Source: Ewingella sp049889095 (GTDB lineage Bacteria; Pseudomonadota; Gammaproteobacteria; Enterobacterales; Enterobacteriaceae). Taken from it: a stretch of 64,000 nucleotides of DNA. The stretch is from the NCBI GenBank assembly GCA_049889095.1, contig JBLJFK010000008.1; one strand, given 5' to 3'. The position numbers were made by a program, and so were the translations under genes. The notes beneath the pieces were generated by a model. The model ran no database searches, had not been told where the DNA came from, and was given only the letters and a program-made list of their open reading frames with translations. Position 1 is the stretch's first letter. Every line of letters begins with the position of its first letter. This document shows, piece by piece, positions 8,190 through 17,378 of this stretch.

Positions 8190-8858
8190 CTAGCCCTGCT
8201 GACGCTTTTCCTTCGCCGCTGCACGCTTGTGCCGCCAAATCTCAACCACAGGTGGAAGAATAGAAAGGACGATAATCGCCACGATCAACAATTTCAGATT
8301 GTTCTGCACAATCGGCACGTTACCAAAAAGGTAACCAGCATAAGTAAATAGCAGCACCCAAACCAGCGCACCAATCACGTTATAGGCCGCAAAGTGGCGG
8401 TATGACATATGCCCCATGCCGGCAACGAAAGGCGCAAACGTACGCACTATCGGCACGAAGCGCGCCAGAATAATCGTTTTGCCGCCATGTTTCTCGTAAA
8501 ATTTGTGCGTTTGATCCAAATAACTGCGACGAAAAATCCTGGAATTCGGATTTCTGAATAAACGTTCGCCAAACAAGCGGCCGATGGTGTAGTTCAGCGC
8601 GTCACCCACAATAGCCGCAACGGCCATCAGACACACCATCAAATGCACATTCAGATCATTACCCGGCAGTGCGGCGAGTGCGCCGGCGACAAACAACAGG
8701 GAGTCACCCGGCAGGAACGGTGTCACCACTAACCCGGTTTCGCAAAACAGAATCAAGAACAGAATGGCATAAACCCAAACACCGTATTGGGCCACCAACT
8801 CAGCCAGATGCACATCGATATGGAGCACGAAATCAATGATAAAGTGAATGAAGTCCAT
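8190..8858 (-). CDS. dedA: DedA-family inner-membrane protein
   Basis: 222 residues and strongly DedA-like along its length (FCETGLVVTPFLPGDSLLF, FYEKHGGKTIILARFVPIVR, FVAGMGHMSYRHFAAYN). DedA proteins are polytopic and act in envelope lipid recycling (undecaprenyl phosphate or phospholipid translocation) and membrane-potential homeostasis; the exact substrate of this member is not shown. The ATG at 8858 is preferred over an upstream in-frame GTG because that GTG belongs to the Shine-Dalgarno run AAAAGGTGA. It lies between accD and truA, as in Escherichia. Confidence 0.95.
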   Translation of the reverse strand: MDFIHFIIDFVLHIDVHLAELVAQYGVWVYAILFLILFCETGLVVTPFLPGDSLLFVAGALAALPGNDLNVHLMVCLMAVAAIVGDALNYTIGRLFGERLFRNPNSRIFRRSYLDQTHKFYEKHGGKTIILARFVPIVRTFAPFVAGMGHMSYRHFAAYNVIGALVWVLLFTYAGYLFGNVPIVQNNLKLLIVAIIVLSILPPVVEIWRHKRAAAKEKRQQG

Positions 8859-8866
8859 CGAGTTAA

Positions 8867-8875
8867 TCACCTTTT
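8867..8875 (-). promoter_or_regulatory. Ribosome binding site deciding the dedA start
   Basis: AAAAGGTGA on the minus strand ends 8 bp before the ATG at 8858. It overlaps the competing in-frame GTG, which makes the ATG the better start. Confidence 0.65.
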
Positions 8876-8919
8876 TAAACGCCCAAATGCGCAGAGTTAA
8901 GTAACATGTCAGAACACAG

Positions 8920-9750
8920 TCAGTCCGCTAAAAACAGCGGCCCCATGTTCAGTTTTGGCAATCCAAATTTGTCTGGATAATCCACCGAGACCAGATACAA
9001 CCCTTCGGCCTTCGCCGTCGCCGCCGCCAGATTGCGGTCTTTGGCTGCCAGCAACTCAGCGATCCAGCTTTCAGGCTGTGCGCCGCAGCCAACCTCAATC
9101 AGGCTACCGACGATATTGCGCACCATATGATGAAGAAAAGCGTTGGCCTTAACATCCACCATCACGTAGTTACCATGACGGCTGACGTTAAGATGCAGCA
9201 TGTAACGCCACGGCGTGCGTGACTGGCACTGTGAAGCACGAAATGACGTAAAGTCGTTCTCGCCCAGCAGAGCCTGACCGGCACGCTGCATCTTCTCGAC
9301 GTCCAGCGGCAGGTGCACATGCGTGATACCGGTTTGCAAAATGGCAGAACGGAAGCGATTGTTGTAGATAAGATAACGATAACGGCGCGCCGTGGCGCTG
9401 AAACGCGCGTGGAAATCCTCCGCCACTTCACTCATCCAACGCACCGAAATGTTTTTCGGCAGATGTGTATTGACCCCCATCGTCCAGGCGGCATCTTTGC
9501 GCAGGACCGGTGTATCAAAATGCACCACCTGTCCGGTAGCGCTGACGCCGGTATCAGTGCGTCCTGCGCATAATACCGTAATAGGGACATCTGCCACGCG
9601 ACTTAGCGCTTTTTCCAGGCAGGCCTGGACGCTGATGGCATCAGGCTGACGCTGCCAGCCGAAGTAAGCGCTGCCATCGTATTCAATCCCCAACGCAATT
9701 CGTGCCGCCGACGGTGGCGTTTGCCGTGTAGGGGTTAACTCTTCAGACAT
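8920..9750 (-). CDS. truA: tRNA pseudouridine(38-40) synthase TruA
   Basis: 276 residues. It isomerises uridines 38, 39 and 40 in the anticodon stem-loop of many tRNAs. The catalytic aspartate is in CAGRTDTGVSATGQVVHFDT; RKDAAWTMGVN, FHARFSATARRYRY and AFLHHMVRNIVG are family motifs. In most relatives the first motif reads GRTDxGVH; here the His is Ser, while the Asp is kept. The start ATG overlaps the usg stop as TAATG, indicating translational coupling. An in-frame start three codons upstream was rejected for that reason. Confidence 0.96.
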   Translation of the reverse strand: MSEELTPTRQTPPSAARIALGIEYDGSAYFGWQRQPDAISVQACLEKALSRVADVPITVLCAGRTDTGVSATGQVVHFDTPVLRKDAAWTMGVNTHLPKNISVRWMSEVAEDFHARFSATARRYRYLIYNNRFRSAILQTGITHVHLPLDVEKMQRAGQALLGENDFTSFRASQCQSRTPWRYMLHLNVSRHGNYVMVDVKANAFLHHMVRNIVGSLIEVGCGAQPESWIAELLAAKDRNLAAATAKAEGLYLVSVDYPDKFGLPKLNMGPLFLAD

Positions 9751-10760
9751 TAGTACCAATACTCCCCAATCAGTTTCTCAGCAGTTTCAACCGCCATCAG
9801 TGCGCCGCCAAAGCGAACGTTATCCGCGACCGACCAGAACTGCAATATTTCAGGAATACCGTAATCATTACGCAGACAGCCGATGCTCAGATTAGCATTG
9901 CCGGAGGCGTCGCTTACCTGGGTAGGAAAATCATCCTCTTCGCTGAGGTTAATATCGTCAATGCGTTCAAGCTCAGTGCGCGCTTCATCAGCAGATAGCG
10001 GACGCAGACCTTCCATATGCACGACCTGCGCATGGCCGTAAAACACGGGCGACTGCACGCAGCTGACGGAGATAGGCAGGCCGTCGTTTTGCAGCACTTT
10101 GCGCACTTGATCAACCAGACGGCGCTCCTGACGCACGCTGCCCTCTTCATCGCTCAACAACGGCAATAGGTTAAAGGCCAACTGCTTGCTGAACAGGCTC
10201 TCTTCAGCAGGAATACCGCTGAGCAGTTTGGCACTTTGCCCGGCCAGGTCGTCCACTGCCGCTTTACCCAAAGCAGAAACGGATAACAACGAGGTAACAT
10301 GAAGACGAGCTAAACCGGCCTGCTCAGTCAGCGGTTTAATCGCCGTCAATAATTGGCTGGTCAGGCTGTCGGCAACGGCCACGATATTGCGGTTGCGGTA
10401 ATGCGCAAGGGAGTCGGGGTTTACGCCCGGCACCACCAAAGGAATGTCGTGTTCCATGGCAAAAAGTCCGCTGCTGTCGATAACCAGACAGCCCTGATTA
10501 GCCGCTTCTTCAGCAAACTGTGCTGAGGCCTCTACACCGGCGACAAAAAATGCCAATTGCACCTGAGACCAGTCAAATTCAGCAGCATTTTGCACGCGCA
10601 GACTCTTGCCGTTGTAACGGATAGTCTGACCGGCGCTGCGTTCACTTGCCAAAGGGAAGAGTTCTGCAACCGGGAACTGACGTTCAGTCAGTAACTCCAG
10701 TAACGCATCACCCACTGCACCCGTGGCGCCGAGCAGCGCAATATTCCAGCCATCAGACAT
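9750..10760 (-). CDS. usg: Aspartate-semialdehyde dehydrogenase-like protein Usg
   Basis: 336 residues from MSDGWNIALLGATGAVG, which contains the NADP-binding loop GATGAVG. It resembles aspartate-semialdehyde dehydrogenase throughout (VIDSSGLFAM, VPGVNPDSL, SVALMAVET-like C-terminus). The catalytic Cys motif (NCT in true enzymes) is replaced by IVAVADSLTSQ, so the normal dehydrogenase reaction is not expected. This matches Usg of Escherichia, whose role is unknown. It sits between pdxB and truA and overlaps truA by one base. Confidence 0.95.
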   Translation of the reverse strand: MSDGWNIALLGATGAVGDALLELLTERQFPVAELFPLASERSAGQTIRYNGKSLRVQNAAEFDWSQVQLAFFVAGVEASAQFAEEAANQGCLVIDSSGLFAMEHDIPLVVPGVNPDSLAHYRNRNIVAVADSLTSQLLTAIKPLTEQAGLARLHVTSLLSVSALGKAAVDDLAGQSAKLLSGIPAEESLFSKQLAFNLLPLLSDEEGSVRQERRLVDQVRKVLQNDGLPISVSCVQSPVFYGHAQVVHMEGLRPLSADEARTELERIDDINLSEEDDFPTQVSDASGNANLSIGCLRNDYGIPEILQFWSVADNVRFGGALMAVETAEKLIGEYWY

Positions 10761-10875
10761 GTTGGTATTCTCCAGAAATGAGTCGTACAAAATACAAAGG
10801 GGCGGTATTGACCGCCCTGAAACTAAACGTCAATGCGCCACTGTAGGCACAAAAGCTTAAGTCTACGTTAAGGCA

Positions 10876-12003
10876 TCAGCCCTGAACTGCGGTGAATCCG
10901 AGCTTATTGAGTAACTCGACGGTAGCCGCGTTGTCACAAATGACCCTCAGGGATGACCACTCGCGCCGTTCTGCATAGAACTTGCGCAGCTTGTCAAACT
11001 CGCCCGGCTGACCCGCAACATGACGCAGCGGCGCATCATCGCGGCGCACATCATACACCAAGTGCATAAGTCTCAGCAGTCTGGCTTCACTCAATTCCCC
11101 AGAGAAGGTAACCACCGGGAACTCTGGCGCAGGCAGTAACTCTTCAAGCGGCACTTTCTGCGGATCACCGATAAACTGGCTGAATGCTTCGAACACCTGC
11201 GTGGTGCCACGCGCTTTTCCTTCCAGACTGTAACCGGCGATGTGCGCAGTACCGATAGCCACTTTATCTAACAACGCCAGCGACAGGTCGGGTTCAGGTT
11301 CCCATACGTCCAGCACGGCAGTCAGTTTTTTCGGCCCGCTCAGGGCATCAAGCAATGCGGCGTTATCAACCACTTCGCCACGGCAGGCGTTAATCAAAAT
11401 GCGATCGGCTGGAAGACGTGCCAACAGACCGGCATCCACCAGATGGTGAGTGGTATAAGGCCCTGACATATTCAGCGGCGTGTGGAAGGACAGAACATCC
11501 GCTTCTTCCACCAGTTGTTCCAGCGTGGAAAATACGCCTTCATCGCCACGATCTGCTCGCGGTGGATCGCAAAGCAGCGTACGCACGCCTAACGCGCGCA
11601 GCCGGTCGTTGAGTCGTGAACCCACATTGCCAACGCCGATAATACCGACGGTTTTATCACGCAACTTGAAACCATCGCGTTGGGCAAGGATCAGCAGCGC
11701 CGAGAACACGTACTCCACCACGGCGATGGCATTACAGCCCGGCGCCGCTGAGAAACCTATCCCCTGCTGTTGCAGCCAGGCGTCATCAACATGGTCGGTG
11801 CCCGCTGTGGCGGTACCGACAAATTTCACCGGCTTTCCTGCCAGTAAACCTTCATTTACTTTGGTAACGGAGCGCACCATCAACGCATCAGCATCAAGGA
11901 GCGCATCTTGTGGGATCGGACGGCCAGGTACGGCCTGAACAGTGCCTAGTCGGCTGAAAAGCTCGACGGCATACGGCATATTTTCATCAACCAGGATTTT
12001 CAC
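10876..12003 (-). CDS. pdxB: Erythronate-4-phosphate dehydrogenase PdxB
   Basis: 375 residues. It oxidises 4-phosphoerythronate in the DXP-dependent pyridoxal-5'-phosphate pathway. It is a D-2-hydroxyacid dehydrogenase with the NAD loop GIIGVGNVGSRL near residues 119-130, RILINACRGEVVDN, an arginine/glutamate pair in the catalytic domain and the catalytic His in IGTAHIAGYS. The extra C-terminal PdxB dimerisation domain is present. It heads the pdxB-usg-truA run and is divergent from the DMT transporter gene. Confidence 0.97.
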   Translation of the reverse strand: MKILVDENMPYAVELFSRLGTVQAVPGRPIPQDALLDADALMVRSVTKVNEGLLAGKPVKFVGTATAGTDHVDDAWLQQQGIGFSAAPGCNAIAVVEYVFSALLILAQRDGFKLRDKTVGIIGVGNVGSRLNDRLRALGVRTLLCDPPRADRGDEGVFSTLEQLVEEADVLSFHTPLNMSGPYTTHHLVDAGLLARLPADRILINACRGEVVDNAALLDALSGPKKLTAVLDVWEPEPDLSLALLDKVAIGTAHIAGYSLEGKARGTTQVFEAFSQFIGDPQKVPLEELLPAPEFPVVTFSGELSEARLLRLMHLVYDVRRDDAPLRHVAGQPGEFDKLRKFYAERREWSSLRVICDNAATVELLNKLGFTAVQG

Positions 12004-12079
12004 GTGTGTCTCCGGCAGGCTGTGCCATGGATATCCCCATCATCCTTTAAGCTTCCTGTATGTTAGGTTAGATGCCTTC

Positions 12080-12103
12080 ATGCAGCTCAAATGATTTTGG
12101 GTA
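12080..12103. repeat. End fragment of a palindromic intergenic repeat
   Basis: ATGCAGCTCAAATGATTTTGG followed by GTA matches the TGCAACTCcAaTTATTTTGGGTA end of the fuller copies at 22469-22525 and 25326-25441. The rest of the unit is not recognisable here. Confidence 0.45.
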
Positions 12104-12295
12104 TACAACAGAATAAGATAAGTGTGATTTTGCCACGAATGGCGACAGATCCCAATGCCGGTGCATCAGGCTTATCTTTCATTACGGAAAGAGTAGAGCC
12201 TGGTACAGGAAATTTGCAGGAACATAGCAATAACAAACGAGTCAACCTTACACTACGCGTAACAATTTAATCATTTATGTCATGGATTTAAAAAT

Positions 12296-13189
12296 ATGAA
12301 TGCTCTCTTCCCCCTGCTGGCAGTATTGATCTGGTCGCTAAATGCGGTCGTTAGTAAAGCCTCTGCCACGGCCATCGACCCGGCTGCAATCTCCTTCTAC
12401 CGCTGGCTGCTGGCACTGCTGGCGCTGACCCCTTTCGTCTTGCCCGGTGTCCTGCGAAATCTCAAGACGATTAAACAATACTGGTGGAAGCTGCTGATCC
12501 TCGGGCTACTCGGCATGGTGCTTTATCAAAGCCTGGCGTACTACGCAGCACACAGCGTGAGCGCTCTGTTTATGGGCATTCTCAATTCACTGATCCCGCT
12601 GCTGACGGTACTGATCAGTCTGGTGGTGCTCAGCGTAGTGCCGACGGTGGGTATTGTTCTCGGCGGACTGTTGTCTCTGGCCGGGTTAATCTGGCTGGTC
12701 AGTTCGGGCGACCCGGCACAGCTGTTACATCATGGGATTGGCCACGGCGAACTGATGATGTTTGCTGCCTCAGCGTCTTACGCCCTTTATGGTGTGTTGA
12801 CCAAACGTTGGGCGATCGCTCTGCCGAACTGGCAATCATTATATATACAGATTATTTTTGGCGTCTTGCTGCTGCTGCCGGGCTTCATGCTGGCAACCAA
12901 CGTTGAGCTGAATGCGCACAATCTTCCGCTGGTACTGTTCGCGGGGATCCCGGCGTCCATTATTGCGCCTTTTCTGTGGATCCAAGCCGTTATTCGTCTC
13001 GGTGCAAATAAAGCGTCTATTTTTATGAATCTATCACCGATCTTTACCGCCATCATCGCTGTGCTTTTCCTGCATGAGCAGTTGCATAGCTATCACCTGA
13101 TTGGTGGTGGAATAACGCTGATCGGTGTCATTATTGCCCAACGTTTACGTCGACCCCTGTTTGGCAATAAAACAGCCGTGGCAAAATAA
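12296..13189 (+). CDS. DMT-superfamily (EamA) transporter
   Basis: 297 residues with about ten hydrophobic segments arranged as two EamA repeats (about 1-140 and 150-290). The start MNALFPLLAVLIWSLNAVVSK and the loop SFYRWLLALLALTPF are typical of drug/metabolite exporters. The substrate cannot be told. It lies between pdxB and flk, where Escherichia has no such gene, and is divergent from pdxB. The upstream 292-bp gap holds part of a palindromic repeat and presumably both promoters. Confidence 0.85.
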   Translation: MNALFPLLAVLIWSLNAVVSKASATAIDPAAISFYRWLLALLALTPFVLPGVLRNLKTIKQYWWKLLILGLLGMVLYQSLAYYAAHSVSALFMGILNSLIPLLTVLISLVVLSVVPTVGIVLGGLLSLAGLIWLVSSGDPAQLLHHGIGHGELMMFAASASYALYGVLTKRWAIALPNWQSLYIQIIFGVLLLLPGFMLATNVELNAHNLPLVLFAGIPASIIAPFLWIQAVIRLGANKASIFMNLSPIFTAIIAVLFLHEQLHSYHLIGGGITLIGVIIAQRLRRPLFGNKTAVAK

Positions 13190-13414
13190 GATCCAGCCGC
13201 TTAAATACTCTGTCACTGCCTGCAACCCTGTGGGCAACATAATCCTTCTCCGTCGTTGAGTGCTTTCACGCGCCACCTGACAAAATCTCAAAGAAATAAG
13301 CGTAATAATAGTTGTTCAGCGGAGTATTCACGGTGTCGATTGCGTAAGTTTGCAGGTATGATGTGGCGCTTCTGCGCTTTGCGCCGTTTTAACTAGCAGC
13401 GAAGGACTGGTGAT

Positions 13415-14464
13415 ATGCAACCTTTGAGTGGTCCAGGTACGCCGATTGGCGACAACAGGACACAGCCGAATGGCCAGACAGTCCCCGCAGGCCCGGGTGA
13501 AAATCAGCCGTTAACGCCCGCACAGCGTACGACTCTGGAAAAGCTTATCATCAAATTAATGGCGCTGACGCCCATGAAGTCCGCCGAGATTTGGGCTGGG
13601 CTCCGCCATGAGTTGGCATTGCCACACGATGCAGAACTGACCGCCGGGATCTTCTCCCGCGCCGAAACCGTTTTGCAGGGCAAGCTGAGCCAGGCGCAGG
13701 ATAGCCATTCTACTCGCCAACTGCTGCAACAACTGACCGAGCTGCTGCCGCTGGGCAATAATCGTCAAGCCGTCAGCGACTTCATTCGCCAGAATTTTGG
13801 TCATACCGTGTTAAGCCAACTGAGCCATGAACAGCTGCAACAGGTGTTCCTGCTGGTCCAAACCCGCGAAATGGCTATTCCGCAGCCACAGCAAACCCCG
13901 ATCACCGACCGGGCTTTGCTCCCTGCCGAACACAGTAGCTTGCAGCAGTTGGTGACCAGACTTAGCGCAGCAACCGGCGAAGCACCGGCAAAGCTGTGGC
14001 AGGAGCTGTTTAACCTGGTTGGCGTAAAAGTGGGCGACCCTATTCCCGCACGCCATTTTCAGCTGTTAAGCCAGTTTATGCAGGTGAAAGCCGCGCTCAG
14101 CCAGCCTACCGCCACACCAACGCTGACGACCCTGCTCAGCGTGCTCAAACAACCGGCCACTGCGCAGGAAGTTCATCAGCTCAGCGAGTATGTTGAATCC
14201 CGCTTCAATGCCACGCCGGTTACGCCGCTCAATATCGCCCAGCTCAACGATCTGGTGGGTGTGCTGTTCAGCCAGCGTGTCGACCGCACCCCGCGCCCTG
14301 AAAAAATTGATACCGATTTCACCACCGTTTCGCGCACAGAACCGCAGCCGATCATGAATCCTTTGGTCGCCATGTTGCCGGCATCCATGCAATCTCTGGG
14401 CGGTAAGCCGCTGCTGTTTATTGCTTTCGTCGTGGTCGCGGTATTGCTGTGGTTATTATTTTGA
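13415..14464 (+). CDS. flk: Flagellar regulator Flk
   Basis: 349 residues. The N-terminal segment (MQPLSGPGTPIGDN...) is followed by a long soluble region rich in Gln and Leu (for example LLQQLTELLPLGNNRQAVSDF), and there is a single C-terminal membrane anchor (about 327-348, LLFIAFVVVAVLLWLLF). In Salmonella Flk prevents premature secretion of late flagellar substrates before the hook is complete. Location next to pdxB agrees with Escherichia, apart from the inserted transporter gene. It converges with the YbiR-like gene, leaving only 5 bp between stop codons. Confidence 0.93.
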   Translation: MQPLSGPGTPIGDNRTQPNGQTVPAGPGENQPLTPAQRTTLEKLIIKLMALTPMKSAEIWAGLRHELALPHDAELTAGIFSRAETVLQGKLSQAQDSHSTRQLLQQLTELLPLGNNRQAVSDFIRQNFGHTVLSQLSHEQLQQVFLLVQTREMAIPQPQQTPITDRALLPAEHSSLQQLVTRLSAATGEAPAKLWQELFNLVGVKVGDPIPARHFQLLSQFMQVKAALSQPTATPTLTTLLSVLKQPATAQEVHQLSEYVESRFNATPVTPLNIAQLNDLVGVLFSQRVDRTPRPEKIDTDFTTVSRTEPQPIMNPLVAMLPASMQSLGGKPLLFIAFVVVAVLLWLLF

Positions 14465-14469
14465 GTTTG

Positions 14470-15585
14470 TTATCCCACTAACCACCAACCCACCAGAGCG
14501 CTGCCGATTAAAAACGGAAAAGAGTAATAATGGAATTTCACCCAGATTTTGCGGTCGTTGGCCATGCGCAGTGCTATCAGGTTGGCAAGCGATCCTATCG
14601 CTAAACCAAATCCCCCGGCATTGACGCCATAAGCCAACAGCGCGTTGGCCGGAACATAGTTGATCATCAAAATAGTGGCAGGAACGTTGCTGATCGCTTG
14701 AGAAAGTCCAATCCCCAGAGCATAAACCCCCATTGAGGACAATTGCCCTATTTGCTCGACAGCACCCTGCACTGGCCCCAATCCCACGATCAGCCTTACA
14801 TTGATAAACATGGCGATAAATACGACGATCAGCGGCCAGTCGATACGTAAAAGCACTTGTCGGGACAGCAGCAAAAAACAGAGCATTACGGCCAACAGGC
14901 CATAGACCGACAGACCGACGTCCACACAGCTAATAAAAATGACATACATCGCCAGGCAACTAAACAGCAGCGTTTTTTTGTAAGGATAGCCCTGGTTATT
15001 CTCCAGCATCCTGAGCGTGGCTGGCGGAAAACTGAACCATGTTGTTACCAACAACGCCAATAGGCTGACTCCCGCCAGCGGGGCCATTTGCGTGATAAAT
15101 GCCACAAAGGATAGCCCGGACTTATTCCATAGCAGAATATTTTGCGGGTTACCGATAGGCGTCAACAAAGAACCGGCATTAACAGCCAGCGCTTCGAAAA
15201 TGATCAACCGGCTTACCGGCAAGGTGGAGAGTTTTTTTAGCGTGATCGTCAGAGGAATGACGATAAACAACGCGACATCGTTAGTCATAAATGTCGACAA
15301 CAATGCCGCCGCACAGACCAGAAACAGAGCGAGATGACGCTCGTTGCTGATGGTGTTAATTATCTTGCGGCCGACAAAATCAAAGTAGCCACTCACCTCA
15401 ACGCCTTTGGTCAGCATCAGCAGACCGATTAGGGTCACGATGGTTGACCAATCAACAAACTGTGGGAACTGCACAATTTTCTCTGGCTGAAACAGGCTCA
15501 GCACTACGCCCAGCAGGATTAATACGTGTAAAAAACGGTCGCGTAAGAAAGGTTTAAGCAGTGTTTTTGCAACAGTGGCGAGCAT
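14470..15585 (-). CDS. ybiR: YbiR-like anion permease (ArsB/NhaD superfamily)
   Basis: 371 residues with roughly ten membrane segments. Strong YbiR signatures are LLMLTKGVEVSGYFD, STFMTNDVALFIVIPLT, FEALAVNAGSLLTPIGNPQN and GSLANLIALRMANDRKIW. NPQN and TNDVA are the paired hairpin motifs of the ion transporter superfamily. The transported ion is not known for YbiR. The start MLATVAKTLLKPFLRDRF is preferred because it aligns with the family N-terminus; about 60 further upstream codons are open but look non-coding. In Escherichia ybiR lies elsewhere, so this is a different location. Confidence 0.82.
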   Translation of the reverse strand: MLATVAKTLLKPFLRDRFLHVLILLGVVLSLFQPEKIVQFPQFVDWSTIVTLIGLLMLTKGVEVSGYFDFVGRKIINTISNERHLALFLVCAAALLSTFMTNDVALFIVIPLTITLKKLSTLPVSRLIIFEALAVNAGSLLTPIGNPQNILLWNKSGLSFVAFITQMAPLAGVSLLALLVTTWFSFPPATLRMLENNQGYPYKKTLLFSCLAMYVIFISCVDVGLSVYGLLAVMLCFLLLSRQVLLRIDWPLIVVFIAMFINVRLIVGLGPVQGAVEQIGQLSSMGVYALGIGLSQAISNVPATILMINYVPANALLAYGVNAGGFGLAIGSLANLIALRMANDRKIWVKFHYYSFPFLIGSALVGWWLVG

Positions 15586-15757
15586 GATGATTTCTACCGT
15601 AAAGGGCCGCTTATCTGATGTGCAAACCTTACCGGAAGCACCTGCACCCTGCCAGCGTAAAAGTGATTTCCCCCTCGACACCTCGCCTTCAAATAAAAAT
15701 TCATATAGAAAACTATAAATTTCAGAACGTATTGAGTGCTGCTGAGTTGTGTAAAAC

Positions 15758-15803
15758 AGCGTCATAAGACGCAGTCAGCGGCATAAAAGAGTTTGTGCCG
15801 CTG
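15758..15803. other. Two adjacent hairpins downstream of the PepSY gene
   Basis: A small hairpin (AGCGTC/GACGC arms around ATAA, 15759-15774) is followed by CAGCGGCA (15776-15783) pairing with TGCCGCTG (15796-15803). Neither is followed by a T-run on the minus strand, so this may be a 3'-end stabiliser or weak terminator for the PepSY gene. Confidence 0.4.
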
Positions 15804-15814
15804 ACAAGGAGGAT

Positions 15815-17287
15815 TTAATTAAGCGAAGAGGCCGGCGTCAAGCTGCTCTGTTGCTTCTTCCAGCGCACAATATCGATCAGCAGGAAAATCACCAGACTTA
15901 TACCCATAAGTGGTAATGAAAACGATAAACCAATGACCACCAGCGTTATTGGAAATTGCAGGATGAACGGCATCCGTCGCCAGGTGTGCATCAGCGTCAA
16001 TCCAGGGTTGCTGGCACTGTTCATTTGGGGACGGCGCAGCCACCAAAGCCGGTATCCCCAGCCAATCATCGTGCATAAACCCAGACCGAAAGCCACGAGG
16101 ACAATCTGGTTCCAGAGCCCAAAAAGTATGCCCATATGGGCATCAACTCCCCATCGGGTCAGCTTAGCCAGCAGTGGAAAATTGGCAAAACGAGTGTGGT
16201 CAATAATCACCAATGTCCTGGGATTAACCGATACTGCATCAACACGCGTTGGCCAGCTGCGGTCAACTTCAGTGACAGTCCAGGCTTTTTCAGCACTATA
16301 AGCAGGCCTGACCTCGATTTTTGCGGCATCGATTCCCGCATGGCGGGCGACATTCACGACCTGATCAAAAGTAACCGGTAATACTGTCGCGACGGCGGCC
16401 GCATGCTCAGGCTGTTTTTTTGCCATATTCATTTCGGGCATATCAGCCATATTCATGCTGCTGTGATCGGCTGCGCGATGCCCGGCATGCTCATCCACAG
16501 GCAAAGCCTGCGCATCTGCAACCAGGTTGGTAGAGGGTGATGGCGTCATCCAGCCCATTTGGGTCCGTAGCAGGCTGATGTTATCGCCTGCCCACTGTGA
16601 CCATGTCAGGCCGGTGACCGATAAAAACAGCAGCCCGGCAATCAATGTCAGCCCCATCCAGCTGTGCCAGCGGCGGCTATTGTGCTGTTTGGCCGCGACA
16701 CCACGGAGCTTAAGGTTACTGCGTACTTTCTTGCGCCCCGTCGCCCACAATACAACGCCGCCCAGTGCCGCAACCCAAAGCCAGGATGCCGCTAACTCGC
16801 TGTAATTACGCCCCAGGTTGCCCAGTAATAATCCCCGGTGCAACTCATCCAGCCAGGTTCTGAAGGGTAAAATCCCGCTGGTACCATATACCGTCAGTTC
16901 CCCCAGGGTTTTGAGTGTTACCGGGTCTACAAACACGGCGCGACTTTTGGACTCACCAAGCGCCGGCTCTGAGAACATGACTCGGGTAGTTTGCCCCTGT
17001 GCGGGTGATGGGCGCACAGCATAGATTTTTACATTGCTACCGACAATAGTCTGCGCGGCTTCAATTTGGCGGGATAAAGGTTGTACATCACCTACCGAAG
17101 ACGTGTAAAGCTCATGGGCGTACAGGTGGCTTTCAAGCTGCGGCGTCAGAACATATAAGGTGCCGGTAAGGGCCGCAACAAAAATAAATGGGCCGACGAA
17201 CAGGCCGATATAGAAATGGATCCGCTTGAGTAATGCCAGGATTGCGGCTTTTGCCGTCAATTTATTGGAAACAGCAGGATTGCTCAT
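15815..17287 (-). CDS. PepSY-associated transmembrane protein with Met/His-rich insert
   Basis: 490 residues from MSNPAVSNKLTAKAAI; an in-frame start 12 codons earlier is possible but less likely. The N-terminal membrane helix (about 24-47) is followed by a PepSY domain, further helices (WLWVAALGGVVLWATG; WHSWMGLTLIAGLLFL) and C-terminal helices. The periplasmic region after the third helix contains a Met/His-rich stretch (HAGHRAADHSSMNMADMPEM, residues about 270-300), suggesting copper or silver binding. The family includes iron-siderophore reductases and copper-linked proteins. It follows a DUF2946 gene by 91 bp on the same strand, which favours a copper role. Confidence 0.8.
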   Translation of the reverse strand: MSNPAVSNKLTAKAAILALLKRIHFYIGLFVGPFIFVAALTGTLYVLTPQLESHLYAHELYTSSVGDVQPLSRQIEAAQTIVGSNVKIYAVRPSPAQGQTTRVMFSEPALGESKSRAVFVDPVTLKTLGELTVYGTSGILPFRTWLDELHRGLLLGNLGRNYSELAASWLWVAALGGVVLWATGRKKVRSNLKLRGVAAKQHNSRRWHSWMGLTLIAGLLFLSVTGLTWSQWAGDNISLLRTQMGWMTPSPSTNLVADAQALPVDEHAGHRAADHSSMNMADMPEMNMAKKQPEHAAAVATVLPVTFDQVVNVARHAGIDAAKIEVRPAYSAEKAWTVTEVDRSWPTRVDAVSVNPRTLVIIDHTRFANFPLLAKLTRWGVDAHMGILFGLWNQIVLVAFGLGLCTMIGWGYRLWWLRRPQMNSASNPGLTLMHTWRRMPFILQFPITLVVIGLSFSLPLMGISLVIFLLIDIVRWKKQQSSLTPASSLN

Positions 17288-17378
17288 CAGTAATATTCCT
17301 GAATTTTCAGATAGCAAATGCACAACGACTACGCCGAAGCGCCACCGTTATGGGTATGTTTGGAGAGAAAACAGCAAG

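Noticed and set aside
8100..8351. 83-codon plus-strand frame with a hydrophobic start between accD and dedA
   Set aside because: Most of it is antisense to dedA and the hydrophobic stretch mirrors the complementary coding sequence; GTG start without ribosome site.
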